DNA of 64,000 bases, from the NCBI GenBank assembly GCA_017399485.1, contig JAFQCA010000025.1, forward strand, positions 62,001 through 126,000. Reading direction: 5' to 3'. The notes under the pieces are model-generated. The model was given only the letters and a program-made list of their open reading frames with translations. It ran no database searches and was not told the DNA's origin. Position 1 is the first letter of the stretch; the number at the start of each line of letters is the position of its first letter. Below are positions 17,000 to 24,927 of this stretch, piece by piece. A program made the translations under genes and the position numbers. Source of the stretch: Alistipes sp. Its GTDB lineage: Bacteria > Bacteroidota > Bacteroidia > Bacteroidales > Rikenellaceae.

Positions 17000-17761
17000 C
17001 TATTCCATCGGGAATACCCTTACATCGGTTATGCCCTCCAATTCTCTCTTTAGGCGTTCGATGTCGGTCTTTTCGTCCACCTCGCCGTAGTGGTAAGGGT
17101 AGAAAATGCGGGGCTTTATAGCCTTTATGGCCTCTACGGCTTGGTCAACAGTCATTGTGTAGGGCTGATTGACGGGCAGGAACGCAATGTCGATATCCTT
17201 CAATGCCAACATTTCCTCTGTTGGCTCTGTGTCACCAGCGACGTAGATGCTCAGGCCTTCGAAACGAATAATATAGCCATTGTCCTCGCGTGCTTTGGGG
17301 TGAAAATCGGTGTGGCCCTCCGATGTGTTGTAAGCGGCTACAGCCTCAATGATGATGCCTCCGTCTAATTGCGCTTGCATACCGGGAGTCATCACTATAG
17401 CATCGCCGTCGAGTGACTCAGCGGTAGTCTTGTCGCAGATTATCGCACTTTTCTTTGTCGTTACATCCTCGACAGCCGCGCGGTCAAAGTGGTCGTAGTG
17501 AGAGTGTGTAATAAGTACCGCATCAGCCTTCGGGAGTTGGGGATATTTGGCATATTCGGCTACGGGGTCGATGTATATGTGGTGTTGCTCAAATTTGTCG
17601 CCATAAGTGATGCTGAACGATGCGTGTTTGAAGAACGTGAATTTAATCTGCTTGTCGTTGCTGTATGTTACCACGTCGGTGGAGTAGTCGGATGCGCAGC
17701 CCTTGCTGCCGAAAAATGAAAAAAGTCCCATTATGAAAAGTGTTATTAAGTTTAATCTCAT
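17000..17761 (-). CDS. MBL-fold metallo-hydrolase, exported
   Basis: A 253-residue metallo-beta-lactamase-fold protein. The start at 17761 is preferred because it begins directly with a signal sequence (RLNLITLFIMGLFSFFG) with Cys22 as a possible lipid site; an upstream in-frame start adds 19 polar residues. The zinc motif HSHYDH spans residues 86-91, and later ligands appear in VAGDTE and YPYHYGE. It belongs to the UlaG/YtkL-like group of MBL hydrolases (Pfam lactamase_B_2 type). The substrate is unknown. Confidence 0.87.
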   Translation of the reverse strand: MRLNLITLFIMGLFSFFGSKGCASDYSTDVVTYSNDKQIKFTFFKHASFSITYGDKFEQHHIYIDPVAEYAKYPQLPKADAVLITHSHYDHFDRAAVEDVTTKKSAIICDKTTAESLDGDAIVMTPGMQAQLDGGIIIEAVAAYNTSEGHTDFHPKAREDNGYIIRFEGLSIYVAGDTEPTEEMLALKDIDIAFLPVNQPYTMTVDQAVEAIKAIKPRIFYPYHYGEVDEKTDIERLKRELEGITDVRVFPME

Positions 17762-17905
17762 TATTTTATTCTGTTTTGTGGTAAATATCGTCTGATATTT
17801 ACCTATCATTGAAGACAAAGATAAAGAAAGATTTTAAGTTTTTCAAGCCACCAAACAATAATCTGCCTACTCGTCGAAAACAATTTGAAAAAAGCGGTCA
17901 AAATT

Positions 17906-17937
17906 TTTGGGTTGGTCGCCAAAAATGAGTAAATTTG
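17906..17937 (+). promoter_or_regulatory. Bacteroidales-type promoter of the plsC-parE-parC run
   Basis: TTTG at 17906-17909 and TAAATTTG at 17930-17937 are separated by 20 bp, an exact match to the phylum's -33/-7 consensus. It lies 34 bp before the plsC start. Confidence 0.75.
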
Positions 17938-17971
17938 CAAGATGAATTTTTTTTGATTAAAAACCCACACT

Positions 17972-18715
17972 ATGCTATCGATTCTGTACTATCTTGTTAC
18001 TCTTGTTCAGGTAACGTTCTTCTTTTTGTTGTCAATTATTGTGTTGGCAGTAACTTATCCGTTCGATAAGAGCCGCCGCTGGGTACACGAGTGCTCGCGT
18101 TGTATATGCTTTTTGCTCTTCGCTCTGCCGCCGCGCGTCAAGAGGACAATCGATGGAGTGGAGAATATTGACCGTAACAAGTCGTATGTGATGGTGTTGA
18201 ATCATAATTCGGGAGTCGATATTTTTGCAGCATATAAGATTCCTTTGAATTTCCGTTGGGTGTCGAAGCGTGAGGTTTTCCGTGTGCCGTTTATGGGCCC
18301 GTTGCTTACGATTCACGGCGATATACCCATCGAGCGCGGTAATCCTACTGAGGCTATGGCCAAAGTGTTGTCGCTCGGTAAACTCTGGCTCAGCAGAGGT
18401 GCAAGTGTGGCTATATTCCCTGAGGGTACTCGCTCGAAGACGGGTGAGATAAACCGCTTTAAGATGGGCGCATTTAATCTTGCAAAGGAGGCAGAGGTTG
18501 AGATTCTGCCTATCGTAATGACGGGTACAAATAAGATGTTCCGTAAGGGATGGTTGATGAATTGGACCAATCACGTTGCTATTCGCGTTTTGAAGCCGAT
18601 TCCTGTCGAGCAGGTTGTGGCAACCGACGTAAAGGATATGGCGCAGCAGGTGCGTGAGAGTATGGTCGAGGCCTTGGCTGCATTGCGTGAAGATATTAAA
18701 GTCGAGAAGAGATAA
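17972..18715 (+). CDS. plsC: 1-acyl-sn-glycerol-3-phosphate acyltransferase
   Basis: A 247-residue lysophospholipid acyltransferase. An N-terminal membrane segment (about 8-30) is followed by the PlsC domain with NHNSGVD (Asn77-His78...Asp83, catalytic HxxxxD), substrate motif FPEGTRSKTG, and a block III region around ITIHGDIPIER. It acylates lysophosphatidate to phosphatidate in phospholipid synthesis. It heads the plus-strand run toward parE (100-bp gap), with its own promoter 34 bp upstream. Confidence 0.92.
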   Translation: MLSILYYLVTLVQVTFFFLLSIIVLAVTYPFDKSRRWVHECSRCICFLLFALPPRVKRTIDGVENIDRNKSYVMVLNHNSGVDIFAAYKIPLNFRWVSKREVFRVPFMGPLLTIHGDIPIERGNPTEAMAKVLSLGKLWLSRGASVAIFPEGTRSKTGEINRFKMGAFNLAKEAEVEILPIVMTGTNKMFRKGWLMNWTNHVAIRVLKPIPVEQVVATDVKDMAQQVRESMVEALAALREDIKVEKR

Positions 18716-18814
18716 TTTTCAGGTGTGTCATAAAATGACACTCTGTGTGTGTAGTTTTGTGGCCGAAAAGGTCTAAAGGTGAAAAATAAGCCAAACAACG
18801 AGAAGTAAGTATAT

Positions 18815-20689
18815 ATGGCAAACAACATAAAAAATACCCCAACCCCCGTAGCGTACGACGATGATGCGATAAAGACACTTTCGCCTCGCGAACATTTGCG
18901 TTTGCGTCCGGGTATGTATATCGGTAAATTGGGTGATGGCTCGCAGCCCGATGATGGTATCTATGTACTGATTAAGGAGACTGTGGATAACTCTATTGAC
19001 GAGTTTATTATGGGTGCGGGTGACCGTATCGAAATCACCATCGAGGATAATGTCGTTTCGGTGCGCGACTATGGTCGAGGTATTCCGTTGAAGTCGCTGT
19101 CGGCTGCCGTAAGTAAGATGAATACGGGCGGTAAGTATGAAGGTGAAGCCTTTAAGAAAACCGTAGGTTTGAACGGTGTGGGTGTTAAGGCCGTCAATAT
19201 GCTGTCGAGTGAGTTTACTGCACGTTCGGTGCGCGATGGCGAGGCTCATACAGTCACTTTTGCCAAAGGCCTCGAGGTGTCGGACCGTTGGGAGAGCGGC
19301 GTTAGCGATAAGAACGGTACCTTTATCAGTTTCCGCGTCGATGAGGAGATTTTCGGCTCATACTCCTATAATATGGACTATGTCGAGCAGTTGGTGCGTA
19401 ACTACACATATCTGAATCTCGGTCTTAAGATATTCCTCAATGGTCAGGAGTATGTCTCAAAGAATGGTCTTCTGGATTTGGTGAACGATAATCTTTCGGA
19501 GGAGCCACTGTATCCGCCTATCTATCTTTCGGGTAACGATATTGACGTCGTGATAACTCACGGCTCGGGTTACGGTGAGAGTTACTATTCGTTTGTCAAT
19601 GGTCAATATACCCCGCAGGGCGGAACACATCAGGCGGCGCTGCGTGTGTCGGTTGCTAAAGTCATCAAGGAGTTCTTTAAGAAGGATTACGACCCTTCGG
19701 ATGTGCGTACATCGATAGTGGCCGCAGTATCTATCCGTATGAACGACCCCATTTTTGAGTCGCAGACAAAAATCCGTTTAGGCTCAAAGGAGGTGGCTCC
19801 GGGTGTTTCGATGCAGCAGTTTGTGGGTGATTTCCTCGCTACCAACCTCGATAATTATCTGCATAAGCATAGCGAGACAGCGCAAATTATGCAGAAGAAG
19901 ATTGCCGAGAACGAGAAGGAGCGTAAGGCTATATCGGGTATCCAGAAGAAGGCCCGTGAGACAGCAAAGAAGGTTGCGGTGAATAACCGTAAGTTGCGCG
20001 ATTGCAAGGTGCATTTGACCGATAGTAAGAATCCTTTGGCGGAGAAGACGATGATTTTCATTACTGAGGGTTTGTCGGCTATGGGACCTATTACAATGAC
20101 ACGCGACGCTATGACGCAGGCTGTGTTCTGTCTGCGTGGTAAGCCGTTGAATTGTTATGGTCTGACGAAGAAGGTTGTCTACGAGAATGAGGAGTTTAAT
20201 CTTTTGCAGTCGGCTCTTAATATCGAGGATGGTTTGGAGAACCTGCGCTTTAATAAAGTGATTATCGCAACCGATGCCGATGTGGATGGTATGCATATAC
20301 GCTTGTTGATGACAAGTTTCTTTGTGCAGTTCTTCCCTGAACTTATCCGTAGCGGCCACCTCTATATTTTGCAGACGCCGTTGTTTAGAGTACAGAATAA
20401 GAAAGAGAATTTTTATTGCTATACCGATGAGGAGCGTCAGCGAGCAATCAAGAAGTGTGGCTCGACGGCCGAGATTACCCGATTCAAAGGTTTGGGAGAA
20501 ATCTCTCCTGAGGAGTTCAAGGATCTTATTGGCGAGAATATGCGATTGGATAAGGTGCGCCTTACAAAGGATGACCCGATTAGCGATATGCTGGAGTTCT
20601 ATATGGGTAAAAATACCTTTGAGCGTCAGGGCTTTATTATAGATAACCTCCGTATCGAGGAGGATATCACAGACGATATTGTAGCATAA
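18815..20689 (+). CDS. parE: DNA topoisomerase IV subunit B
   Basis: A 624-residue type IIA topoisomerase B subunit. The GHKL ATPase domain shows RPGMYIGK, DNSIDE, DYGRGIP and GLNGVGVKAVN. The transducer domain and Toprim domain follow, with TEGLSAMGP and ATDADVDGMHIRLL. Compared with the usual EGDSAxG motif, the Asp after the catalytic Glu-Gly is replaced by Leu; the metal-binding DADVD is intact. Together with ParC, 31 bp downstream, it forms the decatenating enzyme for chromosome segregation. The length and partner favour ParE over GyrB, and gyrA lies separately at 31336. Confidence 0.94.
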   Translation: MANNIKNTPTPVAYDDDAIKTLSPREHLRLRPGMYIGKLGDGSQPDDGIYVLIKETVDNSIDEFIMGAGDRIEITIEDNVVSVRDYGRGIPLKSLSAAVSKMNTGGKYEGEAFKKTVGLNGVGVKAVNMLSSEFTARSVRDGEAHTVTFAKGLEVSDRWESGVSDKNGTFISFRVDEEIFGSYSYNMDYVEQLVRNYTYLNLGLKIFLNGQEYVSKNGLLDLVNDNLSEEPLYPPIYLSGNDIDVVITHGSGYGESYYSFVNGQYTPQGGTHQAALRVSVAKVIKEFFKKDYDPSDVRTSIVAAVSIRMNDPIFESQTKIRLGSKEVAPGVSMQQFVGDFLATNLDNYLHKHSETAQIMQKKIAENEKERKAISGIQKKARETAKKVAVNNRKLRDCKVHLTDSKNPLAEKTMIFITEGLSAMGPITMTRDAMTQAVFCLRGKPLNCYGLTKKVVYENEEFNLLQSALNIEDGLENLRFNKVIIATDADVDGMHIRLLMTSFFVQFFPELIRSGHLYILQTPLFRVQNKKENFYCYTDEERQRAIKKCGSTAEITRFKGLGEISPEEFKDLIGENMRLDKVRLTKDDPISDMLEFYMGKNTFERQGFIIDNLRIEEDITDDIVA

Positions 20690-20719
20690 ATTTCGAAAAC
20701 AGAATAGAATCTACCATAT

Positions 20720-23509
20720 ATGGCAGAAGATAGAGATATAATTGAACAGCAGGATGCAGTGCCTGTTTCAGAGCCCGTTGTTGAGACTGATAACGAGGTG
20801 GATGCGGTATGTGATGAGCCCTCGGCGGTAAGCGGAAAGTATAACCGTTTGTTTGCCGATTCGGGTAATATGCGCAAACTTACGGGTATGTACCAGAATT
20901 GGTTTCTGGATTATGCCTCGTATGTTATTCTGGAGCGTGCCGTTCCTCATATTGACGATGGCTTGAAGCCCGTACAGCGTCGTATCCTCCATACGATGAA
21001 GAAGCATTGTGCCGAGGGCGTTCGTACCAAGGTGCAGAGTATTGTGGGTGATGTGATGAAGTATCACCCTCACGGCGATGCATCCATCAAGGATGCCTTG
21101 GTGCAGTTGGGACAAAAGGGATTGCTGATTGATACTCAAGGTAACTGGGGTAATATCCTTACGGGCGATGATGCGGCTGCAGGACGTTATATCGAGGCTC
21201 GCTTGTCGAAGTTCGCTCTGGATGTGGTCTATAACAACAAGACCACCGATTGGATGCGTTCATACGATGGCCGTAACGAGGAGCCTGTGACTCTGCCCGT
21301 CAAATTCCCTCTTCTGTTGGCACAGGGTACTGAGGGTATCGCAGTGGGTTTGGCGTCGAAGATATTGCCGCACAACTTCAATGAACTTATCTCGGCCAGC
21401 ATCGCACACCTCAAGGGTGAGGAGTTCCAACTATTGCCCGACTTTCCGACGGGTGGTTTGATGGATGCGAGCCGCTATAATGATGGTCTTCGAGGTGGCG
21501 CAGTTAAGGTTAGAGCGCGTATCTCAAAGATTGATAAACGTACGTTGGCTATTACCGAGATACCCTTCTCTACAACATCGGAGTCGGTCAAGGAGTCAAT
21601 CTTGAAGGCTAACGAAAAGGGTAAGATTAAGATTAAGAAGGTTGATGATTTGACGGCTGACAAGGTAGAGATTGTTATCCACGTTGCCAACGATGAATCG
21701 AGCGACAAGACTATCGATGCACTCTACGCTTTCACATCTTGCGAGGTATCTATTTCGCCTAATGCTTGCGTTATCGTGGACGAGAAACCCTGCTTTATGG
21801 GTGTTAAGGATATCCTTCGCCACTCGGCTGACCGTACTCGTAGTCTGTTGGGCCGTGAGTTGGAGATTCGTCTGTGGGAACTTAATGAGGCTTGGCACGC
21901 TGCATCGCTCGAAAGAATCTTTATCGAGAACAAGATATATGAGCGTATTGAGGGTTGTCGTACTCCTGAGGAGGCCTATAATGCCGTTGATGCAGGTTTG
22001 GAGCCCTTCAAGAAGTTGTTGCGCCGCGAGGTTAATCAGGATGATATAAAGCGTTTGACCGAACTTAAGTTCATCCGCATATCGCGTTTCGACAAGGATA
22101 AGAACGATAACGAGATTAAACGTATCGACGAGGATATCAAATCTACACAGTACGATTTAGACCACCTTACCGACTATGCAATCGCCTATTATGAGCGTAT
22201 CAGAGAACGCTATGGTGCAGGCCGTGAGCGTAAGACCGAGATTCGTGAGTTCGATACTATTGAGGCTACAAAAGTTGCCGTTACAAATGCCAAATTGTAT
22301 GTTGATAGAGCCGAAGGTTTCTATGGCATAGGTAAGGGTATGAAGGATGCCGAGTTTGTATGCGATTGTAGCGATATCGACGATGTGATTGTAATTTTGA
22401 AGGATGGCCGTTATAAGATTACCAAAGTCGATGATAAAGCATTCTTCGATAAGAACATCTACTATATCGGAGTCTTTAAGCGTAACGACGAGCGTACGAT
22501 ATATAATATCCTCTATCGCGATGGTCGAGGTGGCGCTATTATGATGAAGCGTTGTGCCATTAAGAGTATTACGCGCGACAAGGAATATGATTTGACTAAG
22601 GGAACTCCCAAGAGCGAGATTCTGTATATGTCGGTCAATCCCAATGGTGAGGCTGAAGTATTGAAAATATATTTCCGTCCACGTCCGCGTTTGAAGAAGG
22701 TTATTGTTGATTTGGATTTCTCGACAGTTGCTATCAAGGGCCGCCAGAGTCAGGGTAATCTCTTCTCTCGTTATGGAATCCATAAGATAGTATTGAAGGA
22801 GCACGGTATCTCGACACTTGGCGGTCAAAATATCTGGTACGATGAAGATGTGCGTCGTTTAAATACCGACGGACGAGGTGTGCTGCTCGGAGAGTTCAAG
22901 GGCGAGGATAAACTTATTGTATGGACTTCGAAGAACCAATATTATATTACAGGCTTTAATGTAGACCAGCACTTCCCCGACGATACAGTGCGTGTGGAGC
23001 GTTATGTGGCAGGAAAGGTTTATAGCCTATGCTACTTCGATAAGGAGCAGAACTACTATTATATGAAACGCTTCCCATTGGAGATGAGCGAGAAGATGCT
23101 CTCGTTCTTGGAGGATGAGGCAATAATGTCGTTTGTGGCCATAACCGATAAGCCGGGCGCGACGTTGGTTGTCACATATAAGGGTGCGCAGTCTACTCGT
23201 CCTGCCGATGAAATCGATGTTGATTCGTTTATCGGTGTCAAGAGTCATCGTGCTAAGGGTAAGCGTATTACGACTTATGATGTCGATACATTGCGTTTCG
23301 TAGAGCCTGAGGAGCCTGTGGCGGGTGAGATTGATGCAACCGATGTCGATGAGCCGATGGATATAGCCGATGCTATGGATTTGGTGGCAGATAACAATGG
23401 CGATATTGATGCTGTAATAGACGTGCCACAGTCAGCCTCGACGGGCGAGAGCGCCGAGAAGGATACTACCGTTATGGTTATCGACCCCGAACAGTTGAAT
23501 CTGTTTTAG
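20720..23509 (+). CDS. parC: DNA topoisomerase IV subunit A
   Basis: A 929-residue type IIA topoisomerase A subunit. The breakage-reunion domain contains LKPVQRRIL, HPHGDASIKDALV and the catalytic Tyr157 in AAGRYIEARL. A coiled-coil/tower region follows (about 390-480), then a divergent C-terminal beta-pinwheel with no clear GyrA box, as expected for ParC. The last 90 residues are acidic and low-complexity, rich in Asp, Val and Ala, and form a species-variable tail. It pairs with parE, and shikimate kinase follows 32 bp later. Confidence 0.94.
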   Translation: MAEDRDIIEQQDAVPVSEPVVETDNEVDAVCDEPSAVSGKYNRLFADSGNMRKLTGMYQNWFLDYASYVILERAVPHIDDGLKPVQRRILHTMKKHCAEGVRTKVQSIVGDVMKYHPHGDASIKDALVQLGQKGLLIDTQGNWGNILTGDDAAAGRYIEARLSKFALDVVYNNKTTDWMRSYDGRNEEPVTLPVKFPLLLAQGTEGIAVGLASKILPHNFNELISASIAHLKGEEFQLLPDFPTGGLMDASRYNDGLRGGAVKVRARISKIDKRTLAITEIPFSTTSESVKESILKANEKGKIKIKKVDDLTADKVEIVIHVANDESSDKTIDALYAFTSCEVSISPNACVIVDEKPCFMGVKDILRHSADRTRSLLGRELEIRLWELNEAWHAASLERIFIENKIYERIEGCRTPEEAYNAVDAGLEPFKKLLRREVNQDDIKRLTELKFIRISRFDKDKNDNEIKRIDEDIKSTQYDLDHLTDYAIAYYERIRERYGAGRERKTEIREFDTIEATKVAVTNAKLYVDRAEGFYGIGKGMKDAEFVCDCSDIDDVIVILKDGRYKITKVDDKAFFDKNIYYIGVFKRNDERTIYNILYRDGRGGAIMMKRCAIKSITRDKEYDLTKGTPKSEILYMSVNPNGEAEVLKIYFRPRPRLKKVIVDLDFSTVAIKGRQSQGNLFSRYGIHKIVLKEHGISTLGGQNIWYDEDVRRLNTDGRGVLLGEFKGEDKLIVWTSKNQYYITGFNVDQHFPDDTVRVERYVAGKVYSLCYFDKEQNYYYMKRFPLEMSEKMLSFLEDEAIMSFVAITDKPGATLVVTYKGAQSTRPADEIDVDSFIGVKSHRAKGKRITTYDVDTLRFVEPEEPVAGEIDATDVDEPMDIADAMDLVADNNGDIDAVIDVPQSASTGESAEKDTTVMVIDPEQLNLF

Positions 23510-23541
23510 TATATGAGGTAGTAAAATAGACGATTGATGCT

Positions 23542-24060
23542 ATGAAACTCTTTTTGATTGGATATATGGGTTGCGGCAAGAGTTCTTTAGGCCGAAAACT
23601 TGCAAGACGTGCCGACTATGAGTTCGTGGATATGGACTCTGTTATCGAGCAGAGAGAAGGCGCGCCCGTTGCCGACATTTTCCATTATGCTGGAGAGGAG
23701 TATTTTCGTCAAAAGGAGCGAGCCATTATAGAGGAGATTGGTGCTATGACGGGTAATTATGTAGTCTCTACAGGTGGTGGCGTACCAACGTGGGAGGATA
23801 ATATGGAACGTATGAATACGCTCGGTCAAACCGTCTATTTGCGTCGTACGGCTGAGCAGATAGCCTCTCGTTTAAGCCCTCACGGACGCCAGAAACGTCC
23901 TAAGTTGCGAGGCCTGAATGACGAGGAATTGGTTGAGTTTATGACTAAAAATATGGCAGAGCGAGAGCCTTTCTATTCAAAGGCTACGCACGTTATAGAG
24001 TGTTCGTCGTATAGTGACGAGGAGATAATAGAGATTATACTCTCAAACCTTGACGCATAA
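23542..24060 (+). CDS. aroK: Shikimate kinase
   Basis: A 172-residue nucleoside-triphosphate kinase of the aromatic amino-acid (shikimate) pathway. Walker A is GYMGCGKSS (residues 7-15), the shikimate-binding Asp is in FVDMDSVIE, then the Arg in FRQKE and the glycine-rich VSTGGGVPTWE. The lid is PHGRQKRPKLRG. The length is normal. Its stop is directly followed by the ATG of murI, with no gap. Confidence 0.94.
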   Translation: MKLFLIGYMGCGKSSLGRKLARRADYEFVDMDSVIEQREGAPVADIFHYAGEEYFRQKERAIIEEIGAMTGNYVVSTGGGVPTWEDNMERMNTLGQTVYLRRTAEQIASRLSPHGRQKRPKLRGLNDEELVEFMTKNMAEREPFYSKATHVIECSSYSDEEIIEIILSNLDA

Positions 24061-24831
24061 ATGAATAATAACCCGATAGGCATATACGATTCAGGTTTTG
24101 GAGGATTGTCGGTATGGCGCGAATTGTATCGTGCCTTGCCCAATGAGTCATTGGTCTATCTGGGTGATGGTAAGAATTGTCCCTATGGCAGTCAGCCACC
24201 GGAGCAGATTATGCAATATGCCACGCAGTCGGTAGAAAGGCTTCTGGAGCGCGGATGCAAGATGATTGTTGTGGCGTGTAATACTGCAACGGCAGTTGCT
24301 ATCAAATATCTGCGAGAGAAGTATCCTGAGGTGCCGTTTGTTGGCCTTGAGCCTGCGGTTAAGCCCGCTTGCTTGACGACAAAGAGTGGAGTTGTAGGCG
24401 TTGTCGCTACCGAGCGAAGTCTGCAAGGTGAGAAGTTCCTCACGACATTGGCCCGTTATGGCGAGGGAGTAGAGGTTGTCAAAGTGGTAGGTCAAGGGTT
24501 TGTCGAGGCCGTTGAGTCCGATGCCGAGTCGCTGCCGCAGACCGAGATGCTTGTTCGTCAAACAATAGAACCGATAATTGAGGCTGGAGCAGATGTGATA
24601 GTTCTGGGATGTACGCATTATCCCTTTTTGCGGGCGGTCATCGATAGGGTTATAGGTGATAGGGCAGTGCGTGTGATTGATTCGGGCGAGGCGGTTGAAA
24701 AACGTGTTGAAAGCCTTCTCGATGAGTATGATATGAGAGCCTCGGAGGATAATCAGGCGCAGTATGAATTTATGACCTTTGCCGATGAGGCCTATGCCGA
24801 GCGTCTGCGACGTAAGGCTTTTGGCGAGTAG
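24061..24831 (+). CDS. murI: Glutamate racemase
   Basis: A 256-residue cofactor-independent racemase that makes D-glutamate for peptidoglycan. It has the N-terminal signature YDSGFGGLSV with Asp10, and the two catalytic cysteines in VACNTAT (Cys73) and LGCTHYPF (Cys184). The start abuts the aroK stop, so the two are translationally coupled. Confidence 0.95.
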   Translation: MNNNPIGIYDSGFGGLSVWRELYRALPNESLVYLGDGKNCPYGSQPPEQIMQYATQSVERLLERGCKMIVVACNTATAVAIKYLREKYPEVPFVGLEPAVKPACLTTKSGVVGVVATERSLQGEKFLTTLARYGEGVEVVKVVGQGFVEAVESDAESLPQTEMLVRQTIEPIIEAGADVIVLGCTHYPFLRAVIDRVIGDRAVRVIDSGEAVEKRVESLLDEYDMRASEDNQAQYEFMTFADEAYAERLRRKAFGE

Positions 24832-24927
24832 CAATATTTATGTATGATTGTGTTTTCGTAGCACGATGAAAACCTAAATAATTCAACTTTTACAATCGGG
24901 TTTTTACCCACAAATATTGATTGATAT

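Noticed and set aside
18815..20689. Alternative call as gyrB for the type IIA B subunit
   Set aside because: Its length (624 residues) and its direct pairing with a parC-type A subunit fit ParE; the separate gyrA at 31336 has a GyrA-box-like motif while the neighbour does not.
22157..22828. A 223-residue minus-strand frame inside parC
   Set aside because: It is antisense to the conserved parC frame, and long antisense frames are common in this base composition. No domain resemblance.
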